DNA of 64,000 nucleotides from Cantharellus purpuraceus (Eukaryota; Basidiomycota; Agaricomycetes; Cantharellales; Hydnaceae), in contig JALBUN010000013.1 of NCBI GenBank assembly GCA_025174535.1, positions 306,907 to 370,906 on the forward strand, in the 5' to 3' direction. Within the stretch, counting starts at the first letter, position 1, and the number at the start of each line of letters is the position of its first letter. This document shows positions 24,261 through 35,199 of the stretch, piece by piece. Below the pieces are notes generated by a model. The model was not told the DNA's origin. It ran no database searches and was given only the letters and a program-made list of their open reading frames with translations. Made by a program: the position numbers and the translations under genes.

Positions 24261-25309
24261 CGATCTATTGTGCAATTGTCTGTGCAGTCTTGTGATCATG
24301 GCAACTCTCTTCTAGAGTCTTCCTTATGAGAAATCCCTGCAACTTCTCTAGGGTCTAGCTCCCCTTCCTGGGAGCTTCTGCTGCTGGCTATGTGCTGCTG
24401 TTCATCATTTATGATGTCCTATGCACTGCCAGCATGACTCACTCTACTGCAAGTCATCATTATGATGACTCCTTTCTTTCTTTTATCTTTGTAGGCTAAT
24501 TAAGTTAGTCTACTAGTTGTTCACTTATATGAGCAACTGGAGGGGTTGGTATATGCCTGTACACCAGCAACAGCCAGTTTTCTAGTATTGACTAGGAAAC
24601 TTCAATAATGAGGAAGAATCAGTTGGTTCTTCCTTTGGAAGTTCTAAAAAGTGTTAAAGGGTGTCTTAGTTCATACCGTTGCACAGAACTCAACCAAGTG
24701 TATTGGTTGGGCAATGTGCTGTACAGTGTGGTAGTTACTAAGTATCTACTATATGTGGACCCACACATGTACTTGGGTCCACTGGCTTACATAATAACTA
24801 TACATATGCACCCTATGGATGCATATATCTATCAAGAAGACAGCATCTCTTAATGGAATGCTGCATACATTAATTATAACTATCTAGCTATATACTATAG
24901 TAAGTAAGTACCCAAGGTACTTACAGAGGACCTGGGTAATAGTTGTCAACTCAACTGATCTTGTAACTGTTTGCTGGATTGGTGACTTTCTCCATGAAAT
25001 ATAATGAGACCCTCAATAGGGTGCCTTAAATTCATCCTTGTTAATACTCTTAAAGTCCAAAATTTCCCCTTTCCAAATACTAAGAGTGAATCTCAGAAGG
25101 AGCAGTGCAGCTTAAAGGGTGTCAGTACTTGCCAGTGTGTTTCCCCCAAGGCCACATGGCACTGGCACTACAAAGTTCAGATGCTTACTTGAGTGCTCTT
25201 CTGCAAGGACCAGTATGCTGGAGTCTGTCTAAACTTCCCCTATTGCACATGTCCAAATTTGAAAAAATATGATGATTCTCTCAATCATACCCACATGCTC
25301 ATGGCTTGC
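24261..25309. other. AT-rich mobile DNA without a recognisable gene
   Basis: Only short frames and patchy palindromic words such as TAGTAAGTAAGTACC are seen. It probably belongs to the 5' side of the gag element on the minus strand. No LTR start could be found here. Confidence 0.4.
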
Positions 25310-25565
25310 ATGGAGTGTTGGGTTCTGATCTAGAAGGCCCATACAATGTTCCAAGTAGCAGCTTGAACTCCTCCAACACATCCTCCATTCGCATAAATAT
25401 TCCCAGAAGTCCATTCAATGTATCCCTCTCCTTCCACATGACAGACCTCAAAGCCACTAGTTGATGCAAAGCTTCTATCTGAGCACTTCCCTCCTAGTCT
25501 GAGTTAACAGTTGCCGACATGGTCATTGTCAGGATCCTCTGTAGTACAGGCTCAAAGTCTACACA
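25310..25565 (-). pseudogene. Small transposon-associated ORF remnant
   Basis: The minus strand reads MSATVNSD, an in-frame TAG, then EGSAQIEALHQLVALRSVMW and RMEDVLEEFKLLLGTLYGPS. It is a helix-rich frame with coding-like composition, interrupted by a stop and followed by stops. It lies 5' of the gag remnant on the same strand and could be a leader protein of the same retroelement. No domain is recognised. Confidence 0.35.
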
Positions 25566-26235
25566 GTTCAGTCTTGTATGTTTGCCTAGTGAGTTGATAA
25601 TGTGACTGAAGATCTTGAAGCTGGGTATTCTTTCTCAAGTGTCAACGATGCATTTCTGCTGCATACTATTCAGATTCACCATCTGAGTCTTGAATATTAC
25701 TCAAAGCATCAAGAGCCATTGATAGCTCTAATTTGACATGTTTAAATCAGCTGATGCATGCATTTGGCTGCCTTCCTGGAATATTGAGGACAGATAAAGA
25801 TGGGGAAATGCAGTGAGCAATAAGAGTGGATGGTGTCTTGTGTTGTACTATTGTGAACTAAGCTTTTGAAGTCTTGGAAGGAATCTGCTGCAATCCATGA
25901 TCAGAAGGTATTTAAATTGAAATTACACACTGGTGGATGCAGTCTATGCATTCTGTGTGGACTGTAACTGACAACCATATATGATATATTGCAGAAATAA
26001 AACACACAATGCCAGAGGGTTACAAAGGAAGGCTGAGGCATGTGCTTGGGCATGGGATGGATTATGTGACTGATGATGTCACCAACTTCCATCCCCATAC
26101 CTCCCCCTCTCCTTGCCAGTATGTTGCCATGTAATAAGACTTTATCTGACAATCAGTTCTCCATAGTAGGCAATGATCTGTACTGTCAAGATACTGGTCT
26201 GTAGACAATGCAAACTTATGTATATGTGCACATCC
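25566..26235. other. AT-rich mobile DNA, no feature recognised
   Basis: No long ORF, LTR terminus or known repeat was seen between the small ORF remnant and the MITE at 26,239. Confidence 0.35.
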
Positions 26236-26238
26236 TTA

Positions 26239-26804
26239 GACGCTTGTTCGGAATCATGTCAGTATACAATATTCTGATGTATAGGAGATATACATCAGGA
26301 TTTCAATGATACATAAAGCCAGGGAGTTACAATTTGGATATCTTAAAAGATTTCGGATGTGTGAAATTTTCATAAATATAAACATATATTCTATATTTTA
26401 ATAAACTTTAAAAGATGAGATATTTGGTTGAGATGAACATAATCATTTACATGGATATAATAGGAATGTCTGTATTAATATAATTGGTATTATATAGGGT
26501 ATTTAGATATACAAATACCAGGTGGGGATTAAAGATAGTTCAAATTATGTTACAAGTATTGTATAAGAAAGAATCAATGATATTTGGATGTTTCCTCAAG
26601 AGAGTTGCCACCACTAAATCAGGAAAAAAAGAATTATTTTTGAGAATTATGCCAAAATATCACAATATGTTTTAATCTAGTATATTGTGTAAAATTTGAG
26701 AATCATGTTGAAATATGAAAATAAGTTTGAATTGAAGTGTATTGTATAAAATTTGAGGAAAATAGGTTGTATATACGTATTTGTTGTATTTCTGAACAAG
26801 CGTC
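26239..26804 (+). mobile_element. 566-bp non-autonomous TIR element (MITE-like), copy 1
   Basis: Ends are GACGCTTGTTCGGAAT..ATTTCTGAACAAGCGTC, an imperfect terminal inverted repeat of about 15 bp. It is flanked on both sides by TTA (26,236-26,238 and 26,805-26,807), fitting a 3-bp target duplication as made by PIF/Harbinger-type transposases. It is very AT-rich and has no transposase ORF. The same 566-bp sequence occurs inverted at 36,331-36,896 with only a few differences. Confidence 0.75.
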
Positions 26805-26900
26805 TTACAAAATCCATTATATACTCACAATGGTTTAGGTGGGAGAATGGAGATGGAACTGACCAATGGCCAATCAAATTTCTAAAACAGCCATGTTCTT

Positions 26901-27391
26901 TTACTCATCTGAATGCATACCAGAAGTGGGAATTGTGGGGGTACATTTGGGTTGACTTGGTTGGTCAGAAGACATGGATGTCACCCTTCTCAACAGCAAC
27001 TGTCTGGATAGGTGGCCAGGTGGAGTTTCACACCACACAACTTCTTGGTCACTATGAGTTTGGTGATACATACTTATTTGATGGTCTGGGACCCAATGCC
27101 CCTGCAATTGAACTAAATTGTTGGCATTGTCTGCCAAACACCAGGAGTGTATTCCATATAGGAGAAAGGCTGGTAGGGGTGATGCGGTTGGTTGGGCTGG
27201 TGGGGAGGCTGGTAGGGGTGCAGCCAGTTGGGATGGTAGGGTTGGTGCAGAGGCTGGTAGGGGTGCAGCCAGTAGGGGGCGACCTGGTACAAAGTAGGTG
27301 TGCCCTCAGCTGAAGACACGGTCTCTGCAAGTGCTGAGCTTGAGGCACAGGCAGTAGCCTCAATGGGTGTTGGTGCTTTCAGCACCAGCAA
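26901..27391 (-). pseudogene. Frames with an HPYQP repeat and a conserved-looking tail
   Basis: A minus-strand frame (27,113-27,391) carries repeated HPYQPLHQPYHP-type units encoded by the GGCTGGTAGGGGTG minisatellite. It is followed, one frame over (26,901-27,137), by LVQLQGHWVPDHQ, EEVVW-like CETPPGHLSRQLLL and VTSMSSDQPSQP. Having the halves in two overlapping frames suggests a single frameshifted transposon-derived gene. I cannot name the family. Confidence 0.35.
27168..27295. repeat. GGCTGGTAGGGGTG minisatellite
   Basis: GGCTGGTAGGGGTG occurs three times within about 100 bp, with CAGCCAGT between two of them and shorter GGTTGGTTGGGCTGGT variants. It is guanine-rich on the plus strand and encodes Pro-Tyr-Gln repeats on the minus strand. 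Confidence 0.7.
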
Positions 27392-28107
27392 CAGATGCTG
27401 GTGGGGAAGCCATCATCTCAAAGAACTTTACGAAGGACACTCCCACCGGATCATATGCATGCACGCTGAAGGAGCTCACATGTGAGTAAACTTCAAAGAT
27501 TGCCATTACTTACACTGACTTCATGAAGACCCATGGCTATTCTTGGACACAAATGTGCCATGCTGCTGGGTCTTACATTGTTTAGTATGGTTGTTCTACT
27601 CATTTTTACCGCCCTTCACTGTGCAGGGAAAGAAATGGAACACTGTTGTGTTATATGGGAACTGGTTTTCCCTTAAAAAAAGATCTTGTTTAAAGTCCCG
27701 AAACTGTACAATTTCGCTTCATGGCCTTAAAATATCAGCATATATCTGCTGCTTTCTCTTGATTCAGGGCCATTCAAATATTCTCTATTTTTTCATATTT
27801 TTTTGGGAATTTTCCATACAGAAATGAGTCTACAAACTTATTGTTCTGCTGGGCGAAGTTTTGGGACCCACATGGACCCACAAACCTTCGCAGATGTCAG
27901 CAGCCCCAAAGTCAGCCGGAGTCACCCAGACTACTGACTCATTTTAATCTCCAACTCAATCTGGTCACCACTGCCAGTAAATGCTCAATATCTTCGCAAC
28001 CACTGCACCTCCTGACTCCATTTTCAGTGGAGAGTTCAATAGAAGCTGTCCCTGCCCATAGCTATGCTAATCAGCCTGGGAAATGAAGTATTGACCGAGT
28101 TATTTGA

Positions 28108-28255
28108 GTAATGGTGACTCATGCAATGACTCCTGCCATGACTCATGCTATGACTCCTTCCATGACTCATACCATGACTCCTGTGATTACTCATACCATG
28201 ACTCCTGCTCTGAGTCACACTATGACTCCATCCATGACTCATGCCATGAGTCAGA
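28108..28255 (+). repeat. Tandem TGACTC / TGAGTCA array (12-bp-type minisatellite)
   Basis: TGACTC occurs ten times and TGAGTCA twice in about 150 bp, at roughly 11-13-bp spacing, in units such as CATGACTCATGC and CATGACTCCTGC. Six occurrences are the full TGA(C/G)TCA palindrome, the site of Gcn4/AP-1 type bZIP factors. The array lies inside the LTR about 130-280 bp upstream of its TATA box. It is absent from the corresponding position of the other LTR copies (about 20,600-20,750 and 36,225-36,260). Confidence 0.85.
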
Positions 28256-28384
28256 GCAAATCCAAGCAGCTCATTGGCTAGGAAACTTCCACCCCCTTCT
28301 CACATATTCCACTAGCTTCCAGTAGTTTCCATCTATTAATAGGTAGAAGTTTCCAGTAGTATTAGTCAGCTCCTGTAAATACAA

Positions 28385-28416
28385 TATAAAAGGAGCCCAT
28401 TCTGCCTCTGAATAAA
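28385..28416 (+). promoter_or_regulatory. LTR core promoter: TATA box plus AATAAA
   Basis: TATAAAAGG at 28,385-28,393 is followed 18 bases later by AATAAA at 28,411-28,416. This is the usual layout of an LTR U3/R boundary, and it sets the LTR's transcription direction as plus. Nothing on the plus strand immediately downstream is a convincing ORF. Confidence 0.6.
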
Positions 28417-29087
28417 TAACCATTTTCTACCCCATCATTTGCACATCAGTGTGACTAGAGTGACATACAGTGTCATCCTCTATATCTCAGTAACTGTTGA
28501 TTACCAGTTCAAGGGTTGCTTACAGTTGTGTAACTGTATTTGATTGCACTTGAAGTAGTGATATTCCTGCTTTGGGCGTGAGTGTAGTATCTACCTCACG
28601 TGACTACGAATCTACAGGGTGAGATTGTCTGTTGATAGTCCTGCCATTAGTGCTCTTGTTTAAGTTACTAGTGTGTACTGCCTTTGCAGAGCATTAGAAT
28701 CTTGAACTCATGTGAAGCAGTTGCCAGACTACTTCACACATTGCTGTTACCTGCTTTAGAGTGTCACTGGTTGGACGGTCAGATTCATCCACCTACTTCC
28801 TCTAGCCTCTAAGTGCATTCCCCTCTTTTTGGAATATCTGGACCCCTAAGCGTCCGTGAACTCTAGACTCTGGAAGTCTTATTCATTCCCTACTGCTAAG
28901 AAACGTATTACCTTCCTGCGTATCGTCTGCATTGACCATTACAACGGATTGTAACCAAAGTACAAACATTAAATCGTTTCTGGAGTTGTGCTGCAGTAGG
29001 ATTTGATATTCTTCTCAGCTGTTCATTCACGGAATTGTGGTGATTTAGAGTTTGCCCTAACACCATAATTTTGTGGGTTCCAAAACA

Positions 29088-30700
29088 TGTGTGGCCTTGC
29101 ACCTTCAAAGGATATGTTGGTTTTGGCGCATGCACTATTGCAGGAATGGTGAGTACGGTTGCCTGTGTGCGAATCTGCTCACTAAATAGTGCGTGTCAGG
29201 GGTGATGTGGCGTGATGACTGATCCGTCAATGGGAACAACATGAATTGATTCATCTGATAGCATTGTCTGTCTTGTCCAGCATCACAGTCACAGACTTGA
29301 TCCCTTTGTGAGTCTGGTTCAGTCGGTCCCCACCCTCCTAAAGCCACCCTGAATGTCAATCAGAGAATAACGTGGGCATTTCCAAGGTTTAGCGAATATG
29401 TATATACTGGCATTTCTTATTCCATCCACTGACTGACCATAACCCACAGTCATTTTGGTATGGGAGCTGCCTTGGCGGACCCTTGGGTGGCTGGATTAAT
29501 GATAGATTCGGATGGTAAGCCACCCATCAAGGTTTCTTCACTTCTGAACTGAATGATTGTCAATGCAGGCGTTGAGATTTCTTGTTTCAGGTGCATCATA
29601 TCCAATATATTGGGTCTCACCCGAAAATCCACTACTGCTCGTAGATCCCCTCCCTCACTTTATGACCCTTGTCGCTCTGAAAGTTAATATACAGCTCCCC
29701 TCCGAGGTTGAATCCTGCGTGGCTCATTTGAATCCATGCGGCCAACATTCTCCGTGAACTGTCAGCTTTGTTAGTGTCACTGAGTTTTCTATGGTAAGCC
29801 GAATGAACGATATGATGCTACCAACCCAGCGTTGACATTACATGGATGGCTGTACAATGTACCATTGGTGCGTGCTTAGATAAATTGACAAGGCGTTCGC
29901 TGCTTCCCTTCAACTCGGTGTTGTTCTGCCGTCCGTTTGACAACGGCGTTGGAAGCTGTTCAGTGAATAAATCAGTTGAATTAGAGATTTCTGAAACACG
30001 GTCAACAGGATTGCTCCCGAACTCAGCCCGTATTACACGCTATAGTTATATTCTGTCTCTGATGCTGCTACCTGTAGGTGGTATTATCCCTAGAAGCATT
30101 TTCGCCGGTTGGCATATATCTTGCCTCTTCCATACACGCACAAGTGATTGTTTCACCATACTTCTAGGGTTATACGCTGCACTGGAAAGCACTATTATTG
30201 ACGATCGGTTCTGTCTTCCCAATGGATATCTTGCGCGTTCATTACCATGTGGAGCGATAATACCGCCTCTGTCCATCTCAGGTTTGACATCGTTCTCAAT
30301 GGTTTTGGGGGATCCAGTGTCATTACGACCCTTCTGACCGTAAGTCGTTTGATGTGTTGCTTGACGGTTTGTGTCTAGGCTTTCATTGCCAGGGTCACAC
30401 GGGAGACATAGCAGTAGCCACAGGAAGTACGCCCACACACGGCATGCAACTCCCAGTAGCTCGGATGCTCTCCGCCTCTCCGTGAAAGTGATCCAAAAGA
30501 CTCATGTTGTACTAGCCCTGAATGGGACGGGGCGCTCGAGCCACTAGGGTAGCCTAGTGACCGACTACAATGGATGTTTGTCAGAACTATTCATTAGATA
30601 CAGCCTTGAGTTCAAGGACAACTATCGATAGTTTGGGCTACTACAGGTACCAATTCAAACGCGAATCTCTTGAAGGCGCCATAGGCCTGAGTCAAGCAAA
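29088..30700. other. Non-repetitive DNA, no confident gene
   Basis: The composition is less AT-rich than the flanks. Both strands have frames over 100 codons at 30,046-30,438 (minus, ending SSIRDRI) and 29,846-30,337 (plus). They overlap each other and match nothing I recognise. The minus frame could be the 3' end of the gene at 30,706-31,228 through a further intron, but no consistent splice path was found. Confidence 0.4.
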
Positions 30701-30705
30701 TAGCA

Positions 30706-31228
30706 TCACCGTAACACCCGCTCAAGATCCGTATGCGCGACATAATGTGTGCATATAATTGTCTTCACTTGCTCGATCGCTTTGGTCTTATAAATTCGAT
30801 ATGTTGCTTTCTCGGTTGAGTACACCTGAGAGCCCTTTACACAGCATATTATCTCCAATATCACATAGATAGAGGATACATGGCATACCTTGGGTGTTTT
30901 GGCCTCATCAGCGATGACCACCACCGACCCCGCCGGCACAGTCAATTCATTACCCTTAGATCTCCAACGAAAGCCTTCACAAAGTCTCACTCTCGTGCCA
31001 GGCTGGTGTAAAGGTATGTCATCTCAAGAATATTATAGATCACACCTCGCTTACCTTTACAAGAGTACTATAAATCCTTTGGTCGCTAAGGCTCTCAATA
31101 TGCATATGGGGGACCCTGTCGCTCTCTATGAGCTTATCTACGTCATAGAATATTACGGTCTCGTATTTTTCAATCTTGTAACTGCAAGATTGCGGGGTAA
31201 GTGACAGGTACTCGTTCCCCTGTTCCAA
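30706..31228 (-). CDS. Unidentified multi-exon gene (5' end not found)
   Basis: Three exons stay in frame across two clean introns. Exon a covers 31,055 to about 31,228 (YKIEKYETVIFYDVDKLIE and HIESLSDQRIYSTLVK). The intron at 31,003-31,054 has GTAAGC..CAG. Exon b is 30,889-31,002 (PGTRVRLCEGFRWRSKGNEL, then VPAGSVVVIADEAKTPK). The intron at 30,826-30,888 has GTATGC..CAG. Exon c ends in a TGA at 30,706-30,708 (VYSTEKATYRIYKTKAIEQV). Exon b is 114 bp and keeps phase 0 on both sides. Past that stop another frame reads AYGAFKRFAFEL, so the real end may differ. No ATG was found upstream. It lies downstream of the kinase-like gene on the same strand. The predicted strand-rich protein matches no family I know. 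Confidence 0.5.
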
Positions 31229-31976
31229 TGTCAGAATACACCAAGCAACTCTCTAGCCTGGCGTACTGTCGTGGCAGTGGATTTCATATTAGAAATGATT
31301 GCGTAGGAAGCAGCTGGGAAGGTGCCATTATCAAATGTCTTCAGAAGCTTTACTTTGTCTTTATGCTAACAACGATCTTGAGCACTAAATAACGCAGTCT
31401 CATAAGAACTGACATACTTGATACGGTCGGAATGGAGGGGGGGTGCTAGGGTTGGTAGAGGTAGACATGCCGCTAGGTGACGATCAATTACGATTGTAGG
31501 CAGATGACGGAACGGAACGGGAATGGGATTGAATATAAAACGCACTATAGGCACCTTACAAAGTGAAATGATTGTGATTATGCTGTGTAGCCAGACTAAC
31601 TAAGTGTTAGAGTCAGGAAGTAACTGAATGCTTCTGTGATGAGTTAGGGACGGCGTAAGCATCTGATTGACGCGATCGGAAACCTGAGGAAGAGTTGAAC
31701 TGCATAGATCCTAAAGCGGGGGCGGACTTTTTCTACACATAAGACCTTGGTCAATCGACTGCATGATTCCGCGGTCCTCCGGATAGCACATGCAAGGGGA
31801 TAACAAAGGGCACTTGGCCTTAGGAGAGACCAGTGCACCCTTACGTTGGTTTTAATATATCTGGTAAGCCCGGTAATAATACTGTAGCAGAACAATTATA
31901 GTATTTGACTCGTACATCAGTAGAGGAGGCGGTGTGATAAATGATTGACGAAGGCGGAAGTGTGAGAGCCAAATTT

Positions 31977-33567
31977 TCAGTTTTGCCGGAGCACTGACAG
32001 CCATTTCTCCAACCGTCGCACACTCCGCACAATTATCGCACCTATACGATATGAGCAGATGAACCGTAGCACTCTGGCACTCAATGATGGCCTTAATGCC
32101 CGATGGTGCGACCAAGTTCGCACGAACTCCTCTGAAAGGCCCTTCCATCTATCCACCTGTTGATATGGGATGTGAGAATAAGTCTCTGCGACAGCTGCAT
32201 TAAGCTTATCCTGAGGAAGCGCGTAATAAAACTTTTCTAGAAAGTCGAGTGCCTCAGATGCAGTGAACCGTTTGGAGACATCTAGTGTAACCATCCGATC
32301 CAGCAAGGGAGCGAGCATAGGGACAAGAGGGGTAAGATGCTATGCATCCCGCTTCAGCTGTCATGATTGCGAGATGAAAACCTTACATACCTGAAATTCA
32401 ATACAAAAAAATTCGCCGAGGCAAGCAACGTCGTATGCAAACGGATCATAATCAAGTTCCCCTTGCCGAGTGTCGTAGATGTCCACCCATGGACCTTGTA
32501 AGGAGAGAATCCAAGGGAGGCGTCTTTCAGCAGGGGTAGACTCAGGCTCAAACATGATAGAGATATTGAAATCGATATGTGCATACAGCACCGCATCGCG
32601 ACGACGTAACTCAGTCAGTAAGGGAAAACAGTTGAGGCGCTCATAATCCCCACGAAAGACATTGACAACCATATTGCTGTAGTTCACGTCCTAAATGAGA
32701 AGAATACTTATGGTGGAGAGATTAATACATGTAACAGTGAGACTCACTCGATGAACTATGAGATTTCTATGCAGGAAATCCAGACCCTATTGACATGGCG
32801 TAAATTTCAGATGCAATAGAAAGGAACAGGTCAAGTTTTTTAGTACCTTGAGGAGGCAATGCATGAAGACCAAAACATCTCGGACTGTTAAAAAGAAGGG
32901 ATCGAGCATTGACCTTCCCCACCTGAAGGCAGCATGATTAATGCCGGTTCAGGAATGGGAAGACACACTAACCTTGGCATTACAACAAACCAATACTGAT
33001 CAAACTGTAGAAAGTCTACAGTGGGCAGGATGCCATTGAATTCGGGAGATGTTTTTGCATTCTCACTAATAAACCTCAATATCCTGTGCTCGGATGAATC
33101 TGCTACAGCCAGCTTAATGGCTACATGCCGATTGTGAGAGTCTTGGGCAAAAGCCACTCGGCCCTGACAAATACGTGAGAAATGAAGTAGATAAAACTGG
33201 ACAGGAAACATACGAAAGGTCTTCTGCTCAAGGGGGGAACAGGGCATTCAGGATGATCAGTACCCTGGACAGCGTAAGGATATTGCCAGTGCGTCTCCCC
33301 TTGAGCGGCGATAGCGGGATATGTGGTTATCACGTGGTCTTCGAGCTCGCCGCGAAATGTGCAGTTATATTGATAAAGAGTGTACCCTCTCTCCAGGAAC
33401 CATGGTCTCATAGAGTCCCAGAACTGTAGACGGCGCTCCATATCAAATTCATCATCGGAGGTTGGGTCGAAGTCAATCTGGAGGGCTTGAGACTGGAGGC
33501 TAATATATGGTCACCAGAGTTAAATACGAACCTTGGGGGTAGGCTTCTCATCTTGTGGAAGTGCCAT
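31977..33567 (-). CDS. Divergent protein-kinase-like protein, 7 exons, 422 aa
   Basis: Exons on the minus strand are 33,532-33,567, 33,214-33,477, 32,973-33,163, 32,847-32,922, 32,748-32,786, 32,391-32,690 and 31,977-32,339. They total 1,269 bp, exactly 423 codons, with six GT..AG introns of 50-60 bp. The start is the ATG at 33,567 (MALPQDEKPTPK). Kinase landmarks are VAIK (Lys117), the catalytic loop VHRDVNYSN (Asp203, Asn208), a DFG-equivalent that reads DFN (Asp242-Asn244), and YDPFAYDVACLG in the C-lobe. A normal glycine-rich loop is not visible. The C-terminal ~80 residues are basic and helix-like. Such kinase-like genes are numerous in Agaricomycetes and their substrates are unknown. 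It may be active or a pseudokinase. It is intact despite lying in a mobile-element nest. The first intron could alternatively end 15 bp earlier, in frame. Confidence 0.85.
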
Positions 33568-34009
33568 AAAGATAAAGAGCAGCAACACTCCTTAACTTGG
33601 AAGCGTTGCGGTTATTGTAAGCTCAACTTTGACAACGCGGACTCGGACTTTGAATTGACTTGCTGAGACCCATAACCATGGTCGACTAAGCCACACGACT
33701 TGCACGCGACGTGATTCCCCGTGTCATTCTGACACGCACACTATTCCTCAGTGGTCCTCCAAATGCACAACCTAACATACATGGCCTCTTTCTCACCCGG
33801 CTAGTCTTTGTCGCAGCAATTACCCCTCCCTCGCGTGATTCTGTGCAAGTGACTTGGAGTCCACCATCAACAGCATCAGCTTTGTATCGTTTTCTTTATA
33901 CAAGAAACCCCCAACGTTGTCCTCAATACTTATCTTGCGAGAGCTGATACACTAACACCGATTTGATACGACAGCTCACTGTGCTGCTTGGAATAGGCGC
34001 TTTGCGGTG

Positions 34010-34306
34010 TGCTGGTTTGGATATTCGAGCGTGCCAATGATCACGAGTCCCTTATGTCTCGTCACGGAAGATAAATTAGACACGTTCAACTCGATATGGC
34101 ATCTCGAAGTTGACATGAGCGGATTTGGATGCGTATGGACCATGTCTACCTTACCATCCCCATTCTCGTTCCCCTCGACCAGCATGTGCTGACGGGACCC
34201 GCTGCACAACAGCAATTGCGAGTTCGAAATGGCAACCCTCTCCCCCAACGACTCCTACGTCAATGATGGCATACTCTATATCGTCCCAATGCTCACATCT
34301 GACATC
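34010..34306 (+). pseudogene. Fragment of a GH16-type glycoside hydrolase
   Basis: The plus strand reads EDKLDTFNSIWHLEVDMSGF up to about 34,132. After a possible 90-bp intron (GTATGG..GAG) it reads FEMATLSPNDSYVNDGILYI, then VPMLTSDI to 34,306. This order resembles the N-terminal part of fungal GH16 beta-glucanases: a D/E-F-D-TF start, W..E..MSG, then the SPNNSYV..LYI..PTLTSD block. The downstream catalytic ExDxxE segment is not found within the next kilobase, so this is a truncated remnant. Overlapping minus-strand ORFs (33,976-34,248 and 34,151-34,651) are best read as shadows. Confidence 0.5.
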
Positions 34307-34900
34307 TTTGAAATCGCCAACTTTGTCGACAGAAGAGAATGTCGTGCACCTCAATGTTCCAGTGATTGTGATGTGAGCACACGCGGCCAAGGCAGAGCTC
34401 ATCACCTTCCTTGAGTCTCCTCTATGGTCTGTCCTCTCCTCCTTCTCTTCTTCCCTAACGCCCTCCCCCCCGCAGGCGCTATCGGCACTCCTTTTTTTGT
34501 TGTCACCACCTGGGTCCTCATCTACCACCGTAGAAGTAAGTGTGGTGACGAACAATGAGCAAAGACGACGACAGCGACGGCGACACAAGGGCCTGGGTAG
34601 ATAGAGAAAGTGAGTCCTCCAGCCCTTTACAGATTTTCCTGCCTTCCCCATCCCATTCCTTCTTCCTCTACATTTCTCAGTCTCACTATTTGCTCCTTCT
34701 GTCTTGCTCCCATTCTCTCAGAGTGTTCATCTCCATTTCCTTTCATTATCCCTACCTATTATCCATGCTCCTTTAGACTCTGGACATGTCCCAAAGCTTA
34801 GTCACATTGGCCTGGGAGAAAAGGCAAGTGTGATCATAAACACATGAAGCATAGAAGGCAAGTGAGAGTGGCAGTGCATCCCAGCCCTGCTGAATAATGT
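34307..34900. other. No gene recognised downstream of the GH16 fragment
   Basis: Pyrimidine-rich stretches (CTCCTCCTTCTCTTCTTCCC near 34,440) and a short frame with a hydrophobic run (FFVVTTWVLIYH near 34,495). Nothing is coherent enough to call. Confidence 0.35.
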
Positions 34901-34953
34901 AGATTACTTTGGCTGAAGAAAAAAAAAAAAAGACCACATGCTCTATATAATAC

Positions 34954-35199
34954 TTGTGTGTGGCATACAGATGTCTGTTCCACAGGCATAGTTTTGGATC
35001 AACACTGCACTACTTTCACATGATGTGCTCATCTCATGTTTTGCATGGTCTTCATGCTGAGTTGGAGGCCACTGTCAATGAGGATGATGACCTGGATGGA
35101 CTGCTGACCAGATGCACTCATCCACCAGATTCTGTGACACATAGTGCTCACACTTCTTTCACAGATCAAATACCTCAAATATCTCCAGGTGACAAGTGA
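34954..35199 (+). pseudogene. Transposon-like ORF remnant
   Basis: A plus-strand frame with LHAELEATVNEDDDLDGLL, SVTHSAHTSFTDQIPQI and SPGDK before a stop. It is acidic, repeat-poor and lies in AT-rich DNA bounded by LTR sequence. I read it as a degraded transposon-derived protein without a recognisable domain. Confidence 0.3.

Larger units (their letters stand above)
27649..29087 (+). mobile_element. Full-length LTR, family A (~1.44 kb), plus orientation
   Basis: It starts TGTTATATGGGAAC (diverged from the family TGTATGGGAACC) and ends GGTTCCAAAACA. The segment from 28,268 to the end matches the 822-bp inner part of the 19,768-21,178 copy. It carries an AATAAA, a TATA box and a distinctive TGACTC array. 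Its 5' third is clearly more diverged than its 3' part. A target duplication was not found. Confidence 0.65.

Noticed and set aside
29846..30438. Overlapping frames of 163 (plus) and 130 (minus) codons as genes.
   Set aside because: They are on opposite strands of the same DNA with no homology, splice logic or start context to favour either.
34151..34651. A 166-codon minus-strand ORF.
   Set aside because: It overlaps the GH16-like reading on the plus strand and is rich in low-complexity residues; best explained as a shadow.
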